Source: an uncultured Faecalibacterium sp.
GTDB taxonomy: Bacteria; Bacillota; Clostridia; Oscillospirales; Ruminococcaceae
Assembly (NCBI GenBank): GCA_934503275.1
Contig: CAKSVD010000004.1
Location: 47,736-111,735 of the forward strand
Direction of reading: 5' to 3'
DNA length: 64,000 nucleotides
The translations under genes were made by a program, and so were the position numbers. This document shows positions 50,622-59,658 of the stretch, in pieces. Within the stretch, counting starts at the first letter, position 1. Each line of letters starts with the position of its first letter. Below the pieces are notes generated by a model that did not search any database, was not told the origin of the DNA, and saw nothing but the letters and a program-made list of their open reading frames with translations.

Positions 50622-50703
50622 AACAGGGGCGCCATAAGGCTGAGATCCGCATAGCGCGGAGTACCCTTTACCTGATCCGGGCAATGCCGGCGTAGGGAGT
50701 TTG
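50622..50703 (+). promoter_or_regulatory. TPP riboswitch (THI element)
   Basis: Conserved aptamer blocks in order: AGGGGCGCC, GGCTGAGATCCGC, TACCCTTTACCTGATC, CCGGGCAATGCCGG and CGTAGGGA. It senses thiamine pyrophosphate and switches off the thiamine transporter downstream. Confidence 0.96.
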
Positions 50704-50734
50704 CGGAACTGTCCGGTACGTTCAACAAACCTTC

Positions 50735-50769
50735 ATGCGTCTGCTGCCAGCAGGCGCATTTTGTTTTTG
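50735..50769 (+). terminator. Expression-platform terminator of the TPP riboswitch
   Basis: ATGCGTCTGC (50735-50744) pairs with GCAGGCGCAT, then TTTTGTTTTTG. It lies between aptamer and thiT, so control is probably by premature termination. Confidence 0.75.
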
Positions 50770-50800
50770 TGTACTACTATGAGAGAGGAATTTTTCCATC

Positions 50801-51367
50801 ATGTCTAAAACCTATTCCAAGACCCGCATTCTGGTGGAATGCGCCCTGATGATCGCTATTGGCACGGTGCTTTCCAACATCAAGTTCTTCACCATGCCCA
50901 ACGGCGGCAGCATTACCCTGCTGAGTATGCTGCCCTTTGTGCTGGTGTCCTTCCGCCACGGCGCAAAGTGGGGGCTGTTCACCGGCTTTGTAAACTCCTG
51001 CCTGCAAATGATCATGGGCTTCTACCCGCCTCCCGCTTCCACCTTCCTCTACTTCCTCGGTGAGGTGCTGCTGGACTATGTGCTGGCCTTTATGGCACTG
51101 GGTCTGGCCGAGTTGTTCGCCCGCCCCTTCAAGAACCGCACCGTGGGTGTGGCCGTAGGCACCTTTGCCGCCGGTTTCCTGCGCTTTATGTGCAGCTTTT
51201 TGTCCGGTGTGCTGGTGTGGGGCAACCTGAACGATGGTCTGGCCGCATGGACTTACAGCTTGACCTACAACGGTAGCTATATGCTGCCCGAGACCCTGCT
51301 CACCATGGTGGCCGCTGTGCTGCTGTGCCGCATGGCTCCGCAGATCTTTGACCGTCAGGCACGCTAA
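50801..51367 (+). CDS. thiT: Energy-coupled thiamine transporter, substrate-binding subunit
   Basis: A 188-residue membrane protein with six predicted helices, the S component of an ECF transporter. Typical ThiT features: an N-terminal RILVECALMIAIGTVLSNIK, KWGLFTGFVNSCLQMIMGF, and the substrate-region aromatic stretch YSLTYNGSYMLPETLL. It needs the shared ECF ATPases and EcfT, not in this window. Control by the upstream TPP riboswitch confirms thiamine as the substrate. Confidence 0.94.
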   Translation: MSKTYSKTRILVECALMIAIGTVLSNIKFFTMPNGGSITLLSMLPFVLVSFRHGAKWGLFTGFVNSCLQMIMGFYPPPASTFLYFLGEVLLDYVLAFMALGLAELFARPFKNRTVGVAVGTFAAGFLRFMCSFLSGVLVWGNLNDGLAAWTYSLTYNGSYMLPETLLTMVAAVLLCRMAPQIFDRQAR

Positions 51368-51406
51368 GGCGTAGTTTTTCCCAAAAGAGCATTCCCCCGC
51401 TTTTTC

Positions 51407-51442
51407 GATCCCCGCCGGGCACACGCCCTGCGGGGATCTTTG
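51407..51442 (+). terminator. Hairpin after thiT
   Basis: GATCCCCGC and GCGGGGATC stem with a weak T-run (TTTGCTGC). Confidence 0.5.
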
Positions 51443-51465
51443 CTGCAAAAAATTTGCAAAAACTG

Positions 51466-51494
51466 TTGACAAGTGCTTCTGTGGCTGGTATAAT
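51466..51494 (+). promoter_or_regulatory. Consensus promoter of tRNA-Ala
   Basis: TTGACA (51466-51471), 17-nt spacer, TATAAT (51489-51494): both hexamers are perfect. Confidence 0.85.
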
Positions 51495-51527
51495 TACACA
51501 CGTCGTCAGGCACAAAGCAAGACATCT

Positions 51528-51603
<76 letters not shown>

Positions 51604-51610
51604 GAAACGA

Positions 51611-51643
51611 AAAGCACTACACAGAAATGTGTGGTGCTTTTTT
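51611..51643 (+). terminator. Terminator of tRNA-Ala, unit 1 of three
   Basis: AAAGCACTACACA, GAAA tetraloop, TGTGTGGTGCTTT, then T-run. Nearly identical copies lie at 51752-51784 and 51891-51923. Confidence 0.85.
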
Positions 51644-51660
51644 GTTGGTGCCAAACGAGT

Positions 51661-51744
51661 GAGGGTTTAGCTCAGCCGGGAGAGCGCCGTGCATGGACTG
51701 CAAGAGGGTCACCGTGATTTGAATCGGCCCGGTAATCTCCACCA
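51661..51744 (+). pseudogene. Degenerate tRNA-Ala copy 2
   Basis: 84 nt. Keeps the D-arm (TTTAGCTCAGC) and the 3' end CCGGTAATCTCCACCA. The anticodon arm is altered (GCCGTGCATGGACTGCAAG; the loop would read GGA), and about eight extra bases disrupt the T-arm (CCGTGATTTGAATCGG). The acceptor has a mismatch. Confidence 0.75.
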
Positions 51745-51801
51745 GAAACGAAAAGCACTACACAGAAATGTGTGGTGCTTTTTTGTTGACGCCAAACGAG
51801 T

Positions 51802-51885
51802 GAGGGTTTAGCTCAGCTGGGAAAGCGCCGTACATGGACTGCAAGAGGGTCACCGTGATTTGAATCGGCCCGGTAATCTCCACCA
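51802..51885 (+). pseudogene. Degenerate tRNA-Ala copy 3
   Basis: 84 nt, differing from copy 2 at only a few positions, including GCCGTACATGGACTGC in the anticodon arm. It has the same disrupted T-arm and is followed by its own terminator copy. Unit spacing to copy 2 is 141 nt. Confidence 0.75.
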
Positions 51886-51941
51886 GAACAAAAGCACTAC
51901 ACGGAAACGTGTAGTGCTTTTTTCGTTAAGGCCAAACGAGT

Positions 51942-52019
51942 GAGGGCTTCGTTCACCCGGGAGAGCGCCGTACATGGACTGCAAGAGGGTCATCGACTGT
52001 GCCGATGACCCTCTTGGCT
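51942..52019 (+). pseudogene. Degenerate tRNA-Ala copy 4, truncated and converted to a hairpin
   Basis: D-arm mutated (GGCTTCGTTCACCCGG). The anticodon region matches copies 2 and 3, but the 3' half is replaced by AAGAGGGTCATCG...CGATGACCCTCTT, a perfect 13-bp stem ending in TTCTTTTTAT, which looks like a plus-strand terminator. It abuts the 3' end of nspC. Confidence 0.65.
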
Positions 52020-52024
52020 TCTTT

Positions 52025-53235
52025 TTATATTGCGCCCAGACGCATTTTAAAATCCTGATAACCGAAGTGCACCAGTTCCCGGCAGCTGCCGTCTGCGCCC
52101 AGCAGCCAGATGGGCGGCAGGGGCATCCCGTTGAAGGTGTTGTTCTTGCAGGTGGTGTAGATGGCCATATCGCCGAAGATGAGTTTATCGCCCTCGGCAA
52201 GGGGGGCGTCAAAGCTGTAATCCCCGATGATGTCCCCCGCAAGGCAGGTAGGGCCGCCCAAGCGGACGGTGTGCGCCTTCTCCCCTGCCTCACCGGCGTC
52301 CAGCAGCGGCGGGCGGTAGGGCATCTCAATGACATCCGGGGTGTGGCAGGCTGCGGACATATCCAGAATGGCAAGGCTGATATCCCCGTTGCACAGGGCA
52401 TCCAGCACAGTACTGACCAGATAGCCCGCATTCAGCGCCCAAGCCTCGCCGGGCTCCAGATACACCTGTACGCCGTACTTCTGCCGCACCGAAAGGATGC
52501 AGCGTTCCAGCGTATCAAGGGCATAGCCCGGTCGGGTGATGTGGTGCCCCCCGCCGAAATTGAGCCACTGCATCCTAGGCAGCAGGTCTGCAAACTTTTC
52601 CTCCACCGCTGCCAGCGTCACCGCCAGCGCGTCCGCATCCTGCTCACACAGGGTGTGGAAGTGCAGACCGTCCAGCAGAGCGGGCAGTTCCGGGTGCTCT
52701 GCCACGGCGGCATCCCACTGGGCGCGGGTAGTGCCCAGACGGCTGCCGGGGGCGCAGGGGTCATAAATTTCATGACCCTCCTGCGTGGAGCACTCCGGGT
52801 TGATGCGCAGACCGATGCTTTTGCCCGCCGCCTTTGCCGCCGGGCCGAACTTTGCCAGCTGACTGGGCGAGTTGAACACGATGTGGTCAGCGTACTGCAG
52901 CAGCTGAGCAAACTCGTCTGCCCGGTAGGCGGCGCAGAACACATGGTTCTCCTTCTCCGGCAGTTCTTCCCTGCCCAAACGGCTCTCGTACAGGCCGCTG
53001 GCCTCGGTACCGGCCAGATAGGGTGCCAGCACCGGGTAGACGTTGAAGTTAGAAAAAGCCTTCTGCGCCAGCAGAATGCGGCAGCCGGTGCGCTGCTGCA
53101 CGCCAAGCAGGATCTCGCCGTTGCGGCGCAGCTGGGCTTCGTCCAGCAGATAGCAGGGGGTGGGCAGGCGGTGCAGCTGCTCCTCGGACAGGTTTGCCAG
53201 CCCCGCAAAGGGCGGGCGGCTGTCGCGCACCCGCA

Positions 53236-53236
<1 letters not shown>
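52025..53236 (-). CDS. nspC: Carboxynorspermidine/carboxyspermidine decarboxylase
   Basis: A 403-residue PLP enzyme of the alanine racemase-fold decarboxylases. It removes CO2 from carboxyspermidine (or carboxynorspermidine) to give spermidine (or norspermidine). PTPCYLLDEAQLRRNGEIL leads to ILLAQKAFSNFNVYP with the PLP Lys. Later motifs are LHFHTLCEQDADAL, NFGGGHHITRPGY, LEPGEAWALNAGYL and the active-site Cys region GPTCLAGDIIGDY. Its ATG shares one base with the stop of the dehydrogenase gene, so translation is coupled. Last gene of the polyamine operon. Confidence 0.92.
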
Positions 53237-54495
<1,259 letters not shown>

Positions 54496-54534
54496 ATCGG
54501 TTACTCCTTTATCTGTAAAATGGTAGGTTCGTAT

Positions 54535-55410
54535 TTATACCTGAAAGCCCGGCCAGCCCTTGTCCAGCGCGATCAGGGTCTCGCGCAGCACCTTGCAGGC
54601 AGTGGCGGTGGAAACGCCGGTGGTGTCCAGTGTGGGAGCCAGCTCGTTCAGGTCTGCGCCGATGATATTGGCCTTGGTCACGGTGCGGATAGCCTCCAGC
54701 AGCTGCAAAAAGCTTACGCCGCCGGCCTCCGGGGTACCGGTGCCCGGGAAGCAGGAAGGGTCAAGGCAGTCCAGATCGATGGTCAGGTACACCGGCACCT
54801 TGCTCTCGCACAGCTGTGCGGTCAACTCTGCAAGGCCAGTAAAATCAAATTTGTGCATCTCGGTGTGCTGGGCAGCAAACTCAAACTCTGCCCGGTCTCC
54901 GCTGCGGATGCAGAACTGATGGATGCGGCCGTCCCCTACCAGTTCGTGGCAGCGGCGCAGCACGCAGGCGTGGCTTAGCTTTGCGCCCAGATAGTCGTCC
55001 CGCAGGTCAGCGTGGGCATCGAAGTGGACGATGTGCAGGTCGGGGTATTTCTTCACCGCAGCCCGCACCGCGCCCAGCGTGACCAGATGCTCGCCGCCCA
55101 GCAGCAGCGGGAACTTGCCGTCCTTCAAGATCTCCTCTGCCCGGGCCTCGATATCGGCCAGTGCCAGCTCGCTGGAGCCGAAGCAGAGTTCCAGATCGCC
55201 GCTGTCGAACACATCAAAATCGGTCAGGTCGGCATTTTGGTAGGGGCTATAGGTCTCCAGACCATAACTCTCGTGCCGGATGGCCGCCGGGCCGAACCGT
55301 GCGCCGGGGCGGTAGCTGGTGGTGGAATCATAAGGCGCACCGTACAGCACGATGCTGGCGGCGCGGTAGCTGCTGTCGCAGCCGATAAAGGTCTCAACGT
55401 TGGGGTGCAT
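54535..55410 (-). CDS. speB: Agmatinase
   Basis: A 291-residue manganese ureohydrolase that converts agmatine to putrescine and urea. Metal ligands: LLLGGEHLVT, HIVHFDAHADLRDDY and LTIDLDCLDPSCFPG. GTGTPEAGGVSFLQLLEAI matches the family. TTSYRPGARFGPAAIRHES is the N-terminal signature. ATG 55410 (MHPNVETF) has GGAGG upstream and shares one base with the end of speE; the longer upstream frame is unlikely. Confidence 0.94.
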   Translation of the reverse strand: MHPNVETFIGCDSSYRAASIVLYGAPYDSTTSYRPGARFGPAAIRHESYGLETYSPYQNADLTDFDVFDSGDLELCFGSSELALADIEARAEEILKDGKFPLLLGGEHLVTLGAVRAAVKKYPDLHIVHFDAHADLRDDYLGAKLSHACVLRRCHELVGDGRIHQFCIRSGDRAEFEFAAQHTEMHKFDFTGLAELTAQLCESKVPVYLTIDLDCLDPSCFPGTGTPEAGGVSFLQLLEAIRTVTKANIIGADLNELAPTLDTTGVSTATACKVLRETLIALDKGWPGFQV

Positions 55411-56267
55411 CAGTGTTCCTCCACTTCCCGCAGCATCTCCTCCAGAAAAGCCGGCAGGTAGAATGCTCCGATATGCAGTTTGGTGGTGTAGTAGCGGGTG
55501 CGCATATTCAGCGCCTTCCACGCCTCTGCGTCCAGATCATCGATGGGATGGTATTTTTTGCTTGCGAAGCCGAACAGCCAGTAGCCCGCCGCAAAGGTGG
55601 GGATATGTGCCTGATACACCCGGCTGATGGGGAAGGTGGATGCAATGCGCTTGTGGCTGCGCTGCATGGCGCTGGCGTCCTCGGCGTAGAAGGGGCTGCC
55701 CTGCTGGTTGACCATGATGCCGTCCTCTTTCAGGGCGTTGAAGCAGCTGCCGTAGAACTCGCGGGTGAACAGACCCTCGGAGGGGCCGAAGGGGTCGGAG
55801 GAGTCCACGATGATCAGGTCGTATTCTTCCTCGCAGCGGCGGATATACTTCAGGGCGTTTTCAAAGTAGATATGCACCCGGCGGTCATCCATACGGCAGG
55901 CATTGCCGGGCAGATAGGCGCGGCAGGCCTCCACCACCTGCGGGTCCATCTCCACAAGGTCGATGCGCTCCACGCGGTCGTAGCGGGTCAGTTCCCGCAC
56001 TACGCCGCCGTCACCGGCACCAATGACCAGAATATCCTTGGCCTCCTTGTGCACCGCCATGGGCACATGGACGATCATTTCATCGTAGATGAACTCGTCG
56101 CGCTCGGTCAGCATCACATTGCCGTCCAGCGTGAGCACCCGACCGAACTCCGGGGTCTCAAAGATATCGATGCGCTGGTAATCGCTCTGCTTGGAGTAGA
56201 GCTGCTTGTTCACCCGGATGCTGTGCTTCACATCCGGGGTGTGAAACTCTGAAAACCAAAATTCCAT
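55410..56267 (-). CDS. speE: Spermidine synthase (aminopropyltransferase)
   Basis: A 285-residue enzyme transferring an aminopropyl group from decarboxylated SAM to putrescine. The N-terminal strand domain contains QSDYQRIDIFETPEFGRVL and LDGNVMLTERDEFIYDEM. The methyltransferase-like fold has ILVIGAGDGGVVREL and YDLIIVDSSDPFGPSEGL with the catalytic Asp. No SAM decarboxylase is visible in this window. It overlaps agmatinase by one base. Confidence 0.94.
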   Translation of the reverse strand: MEFWFSEFHTPDVKHSIRVNKQLYSKQSDYQRIDIFETPEFGRVLTLDGNVMLTERDEFIYDEMIVHVPMAVHKEAKDILVIGAGDGGVVRELTRYDRVERIDLVEMDPQVVEACRAYLPGNACRMDDRRVHIYFENALKYIRRCEEEYDLIIVDSSDPFGPSEGLFTREFYGSCFNALKEDGIMVNQQGSPFYAEDASAMQRSHKRIASTFPISRVYQAHIPTFAAGYWLFGFASKKYHPIDDLDAEAWKALNMRTRYYTTKLHIGAFYLPAFLEEMLREVEEH

Positions 56268-56279
56268 CTTTTTCCCTCC

Positions 56280-57746
56280 TTATGCCAGAACATTCAGGTG
56301 CAAGATCTCGGGGTCCTCCGGGCCGGTCATACTGCAGCCCTTGGCCTTGGCGTACTCGATATAGTTCAGGATCTCCTTGGTAATGCGCTCGCCGGGTGCA
56401 AGGATGGGGATGCCCGGGGGATAGCACATCACGAACTCGCTGCACACCATGCCCTCGGTCTCCCGCAGGGGCAGGCTCTTTTTGGGGGCGTAGAAGGCCT
56501 CCTGCGGGCTGGCAGCCACCACGGGGTCGATGTATTCCTGACTCAGCAGACCCGAGCCGTCGGTGCGGTAGCGGCGCTTGATCTCGGCCAGCGCACTGAC
56601 CAGACGCTCCACCTCCTGCGGGCGGTCACCGATGGACAGGTAGGCAAGGATGTTGCCGATATCGCCGAACTCGATCTGAATATCGTACTCGTCGCGCAGG
56701 ATGTCGTAGACCTCGATGCCTGCAAGACCAATATCCAGCGTATGGACGCTGAGTTTGGTGGTGTCAAAGTCAAAGACGGAATCGCCGTTGCACAGTTCCT
56801 TGCCAAAGGCGTAGTAGCCGCCTACGGCGTTGATCTCCTCGCGGGCATACTCGGCAATATCCGCCACCTGATGGAACACCTGCCGTCCACGCAGCGCCAG
56901 ATTGCGGCGGGAGATGTCCAGACTGGACATCAGCAGATAGCTGCCGGAGGTAGTCTGGGTCAGGTTGATGATCTGGCGCACATAGCCCGGATGCACGTTG
57001 GGGCCAATGAGCAGCAGGCTGGACTGGGTCAGGCTGCCGCCGCTCTTGTGCATAGACACCGAGGCCATATCTGCGCCCGCCGCCATGGCAGAAACCGGCA
57101 GGCCGCCGCCAAAGTAGAAGTGGGTGCCGTGGGCTTCATCCGCAAGGCAGAGCATCCCGGCATCATGCGCCATTTTTACGATGGCACGCAGGTCGGAACA
57201 GATGCCGTAGTAGGTGGGGTTATTCACCAGCACGGCCACAGCGTTGGGGTGCTCCTTGATGGCCTTTGCCACCTGCTCCCGCTTCATGCCCAGCGAGATG
57301 CCCAGACGCTTATCCACCTCCGGGTTCACATACACCGGCACAGCGCCGCACAGCACCAGCGCGTTCAGCACGCTGCGGTGCACATTGCGGGGCAGAATGA
57401 TCTCATCGCCCCGCTTGCAGACGGTAAGCACCATGCTCTGCACGCTGCTGGTGGTGCCGCCCACCATTAAAAAGGCGTGTGCCGCGCCAAAGGCATCGGC
57501 GGCAAGCTCCTCGGCTTCCCGGATGACCGACACCGGGTGGCAAAGGTTATCCAGCGGCTTCATGCTGTTCACGTCCACGCCCACGCACTGCTGACCCAGA
57601 AAAGCGGTCAGCTCCGGGTTGCCGCGGCCCCGCTTGTGGCCGGGCACATCAAAGGGCACCACCCGCATCTGCCGGAACCGCTCCAGCGCCTCGTAAATGG
57701 GCGCACGGCGCTGGTCCAGCCGGGAACGCGCTTTGTTCTCGTTCAT
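56280..57746 (-). CDS. speA: Arginine/lysine/ornithine decarboxylase family (probably arginine decarboxylase SpeA)
   Basis: A 488-residue PLP enzyme of the AAT-fold group III decarboxylases (short Bacillus SpeA form). Motifs: RRAPIYEALERFRQ and VPFDVPGHKRGRGNPEL at the N-terminus; VGGTTSSVQSMVL; CLADEAHGTHFYFG; PLP Lys in SVSMHKSGGSLTQSSLLL. Agmatinase in the same operon makes arginine the likely substrate. ATG 57746 (MNENKARSRLDQRR) follows a GGAGG; the longer frame reads into the leader terminator. First gene of the operon. Confidence 0.9.
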   Translation of the reverse strand: MNENKARSRLDQRRAPIYEALERFRQMRVVPFDVPGHKRGRGNPELTAFLGQQCVGVDVNSMKPLDNLCHPVSVIREAEELAADAFGAAHAFLMVGGTTSSVQSMVLTVCKRGDEIILPRNVHRSVLNALVLCGAVPVYVNPEVDKRLGISLGMKREQVAKAIKEHPNAVAVLVNNPTYYGICSDLRAIVKMAHDAGMLCLADEAHGTHFYFGGGLPVSAMAAGADMASVSMHKSGGSLTQSSLLLIGPNVHPGYVRQIINLTQTTSGSYLLMSSLDISRRNLALRGRQVFHQVADIAEYAREEINAVGGYYAFGKELCNGDSVFDFDTTKLSVHTLDIGLAGIEVYDILRDEYDIQIEFGDIGNILAYLSIGDRPQEVERLVSALAEIKRRYRTDGSGLLSQEYIDPVVAASPQEAFYAPKKSLPLRETEGMVCSEFVMCYPPGIPILAPGERITKEILNYIEYAKAKGCSMTGPEDPEILHLNVLA

Positions 57747-58155
57747 CTTTTCCTCCGTCCCTGTTCTCTTTTTGCACAACAAAAAAGCGCAGACACTGCA
57801 CAAATGTGCAGACCTGCGCTTGGAAAAGCTTTTTCCGCGCTGATAAAGCACCCAGCCGAAAGTGCCGGTGCTGCGCGTTATTCGCGATTCAAAAAGACGG
57901 GGTGATGAGAGTCTATATAGCAACTACACTTTTACTACTCTTATTGACCGTTTCACAAGTCTGCGCATAGGCTGCGCAATTTCATGGTTGTAAAGGAACC
58001 AACTTATAAAATTTGAGTTTCGAACTCAATCAATAATGGCAGCTTGCGCCGCCGGTCGGCAGTGGACCCGGCTGTCCGTATGGCCTTAGCCCCGATGGGC
58101 GGTCCCTAGTAAATTGCTTTGAAAAGACTCTGCAAGGCGGTGTCTCTCAAAATCA
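57747..58155 (-). promoter_or_regulatory. Long structured leader of the polyamine operon (candidate RNA regulator)
   Basis: About 400 nt between promoter and speA. Visible hairpins on the transcript, in order: GGACC/GGTCC enclosing a GCCC/GGGC stem (58050-58110); GGCGGC-GCAA-GCTGCC with a GNRA loop; TTGAGTT/AACTCAA; TGCGCA/TGCGCA; then an intrinsic terminator at 57779-57821 ending 33 nt before the ATG. Layout suits transcription attenuation. It does not match any riboswitch class I know. Confidence 0.6.
57779..57821 (-). terminator. Intrinsic terminator in the speA leader
   Basis: On the minus strand AAGCGCAG...CTGCAC / GTGCAG...CTGCGCTT forms a long stem, then TTTTTTG. Position inside the leader, before speA, implies regulated read-through. 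Confidence 0.75.
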
Positions 58156-58160
58156 ACAAA

Positions 58161-58189
58161 AGAATAACATGATTCGCCCCGTCTGTCAA
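58161..58189 (-). promoter_or_regulatory. Promoter of the polyamine operon
   Basis: Minus strand TTGACA (58184-58189), 17-nt spacer, TATTCT (58161-58166). Confidence 0.75.
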
Positions 58190-58265
58190 CTAAAACTTTT
58201 GGGCAGACAGCCTTTCCCATGTAGAAAAGACCTTTTTGTGCAAAAATGCTCTGCCGGACCCGTAA

Positions 58266-58299
58266 AAAGGACAGACGCATCGTTTGGTGCGGCTGTCCT
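58266..58299 (-). terminator. Terminator of the SGNH hydrolase gene
   Basis: GGACAG...GCA and TGC...CTGTCC stem followed on the minus strand by TTTTTAC. Confidence 0.75.
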
Positions 58300-58308
58300 T
58301 CGCTCTGA

Positions 58309-59319
58309 TTATTCTGCGCTATACGCGCTGCCCATGATCCACGGGTTATTTGCGGAATATTTTGCGTGGTTGCGCAGGTAGGTCACCCATGCGCCGTAGC
58401 CGTTGCCAGCCGAAAGGTGCACGCCGTCCGGTGCGGCGATCATTTCCTTCAGATTGCCCTCGCCGTCAGCCAGTGCCTCCCACAGATCCAGATAAACGCA
58501 GCCCTTGCTGACAGCCAGCTGCGCCAGCTGCTCGTTGACGCCGCGCAGCACATCTGAGGCAAGACCCGGCTTCTTTTCCGCTGCCGCAGGCCGTACCGGC
58601 GGGATAGACTGTACATAAATAATGCAGTCCTCCCCCAGCGCCTGGCGCAACTCGTCCAGCATCTGGCCATAGTAGGCCAGAAAACGGTCAGCGGCGCCCA
58701 AGGTGGTCAGGGTGTTGGTGCCCAGCAGGATATACAGCTTTTTGGGCTGCGCCGCTGCCAGCACATCCAGTGCCACCTCCTGCCCACGGGTGGGGCTCTT
58801 GACGGCGGCGCGGTTGACGATGGCGTCCGGCCCTACACCTACATAGCCGCAGATGAGTGCGCCGCTCAGATTGATCTGATAATCCGAGAAGCCCACCGTC
58901 AGGCTGTCGCCCAGAAAGGCAGCGTCCGAAAAATAGCTCAGGTCTACCTGACCGCAGGCCGGCTGCCGGATGACGCTGGCATCGTAAGCCTTAACGGTAT
59001 AGGCGCCATCGGTCTGCCGGGCAGGGCCAAAGCTTTCCAGCTGCACCGCCTGTGCCGTGCCACTATCCCCTGCCGTGCTCTCACTGCCGGAGTCCACCTC
59101 GCCCTGCATGGGCAGCGGTGCCAGAATGTTCTGTGCAATGCCGCCTGCACCGGTCTGGGAGGTGCTTTCTTCCTCTGCCGTTCCCTTTTCCAAAATGGCG
59201 GTCACCGCATAGGCGACCAGCAGGATGGCCACAATGACCCCTGCCAGCCGCAGCTTGCCGCTGATGCCCCTGCCCGTGCGTCGCCGGGGTGTCGAATGAT
59301 ATTCGTGTGAAATGCCCAT
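58309..59319 (-). CDS. Membrane-anchored SGNH/GDSL hydrolase
   Basis: A 336-residue protein. A basic N-terminus with YHSTPRRRTGRG is followed by one membrane anchor (LAGVIVAILLVAYAVTAIL) and a Ser/Gly linker. The esterase domain starts near residue 140. Block I is FLGDSLTVGF (catalytic Ser), block III LLGTNTLTTLG (Asn in GTNT in place of GxND), and block V DGVHLSAGNGYGAW (Asp and His). Such enzymes remove acyl groups from cell-wall polymers or lipids; the substrate is not evident. ATG 59319 has only a weak GGACAGAG site. Confidence 0.85.
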   Translation of the reverse strand: MGISHEYHSTPRRRTGRGISGKLRLAGVIVAILLVAYAVTAILEKGTAEEESTSQTGAGGIAQNILAPLPMQGEVDSGSESTAGDSGTAQAVQLESFGPARQTDGAYTVKAYDASVIRQPACGQVDLSYFSDAAFLGDSLTVGFSDYQINLSGALICGYVGVGPDAIVNRAAVKSPTRGQEVALDVLAAAQPKKLYILLGTNTLTTLGAADRFLAYYGQMLDELRQALGEDCIIYVQSIPPVRPAAAEKKPGLASDVLRGVNEQLAQLAVSKGCVYLDLWEALADGEGNLKEMIAAPDGVHLSAGNGYGAWVTYLRNHAKYSANNPWIMGSAYSAE

Positions 59320-59392
59320 AATCTCTGTCCAGCTTTCTGCATTTATCCCAACAGGCAGGTACTTCTGCCCGGTAATTTTGGAGTGCGCACCC

Positions 59393-59421
59393 ATTTTATC
59401 ATATTTTTTTTGCCTGTGCAA
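59393..59421 (-). promoter_or_regulatory. Promoter of the SGNH hydrolase gene
   Basis: Minus strand TTGCAC (59416-59421), 17-nt spacer, TAAAAT (59393-59398). Confidence 0.55.
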
Positions 59422-59432
59422 CCAATTAGGTC

Positions 59433-59461
59433 TTGCATACAACAGGCAAAACGGGTACAAT
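59433..59461 (+). promoter_or_regulatory. Promoter of the tandem phosphofructokinase genes
   Basis: TTGCAT (59433-59438), 17-nt spacer, TACAAT (59456-59461). It lies just beyond the hydrolase promoter, so the two are divergent and close. Confidence 0.65.
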
Positions 59462-59550
59462 AGGATTGCAGCTTATTTTGCACATTTTACAAAAAGCAAA
59501 TACACAAGCTGCAAATATTTTTGTGTCAGTTGCGGCAGGCGGCTGTTTTG

Positions 59551-59601
59551 CCGTCCCGGTCTGTTGGCAGTGCAGGGCCGACAGACCACTTTACCGGACG
59601 G
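59551..59601 (+). promoter_or_regulatory. Stable hairpin in the phosphofructokinase leader
   Basis: Outer arms CCGTCC (59551-59556) and GGACGG (59596-59601); inner 11-bp arm GGTCTGTTGGC (59558-59568) pairs with GCCGACAGACC (59577-59587). No T-run follows. The leader is about 190 nt long; function unknown. Confidence 0.5.
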
Positions 59602-59658
59602 TGCGGAAAGCCGTTTGCCCGGCAGCGATACATTTTAAATGATCTGAAGGAGGTTTCC

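Noticed and set aside
50256..50684. Longer version of the SpoIIID frame starting at 50684
   Set aside because: It would read antisense through the TPP riboswitch and has no ribosome site; the ATG at 50504 has a good one and matches the family start.
51661..51885. Copies 2 and 3 as functional tRNA-Ser (loop GGA)
   Set aside because: The T-arm is disrupted by extra bases, the acceptor has a mismatch, and the long variable arm needed by tRNA-Ser is missing.
58050..58110. HDV-like ribozyme in the speA leader (GGGACC, GCTAAGG and GCAAG resemble parts of the motif)
   Set aside because: The order and lengths of helices do not allow the nested double pseudoknot: the presumed P1 has only five pairs and no P2 partner follows it.
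57960..58130. Guanidine-I (ykkC) riboswitch or T-box in the speA leader
   Set aside because: The conserved blocks of these classes (GGTCCGAGAG and ACACGG for ykkC, AGGGTGGNACCGCG for T-box) are absent.
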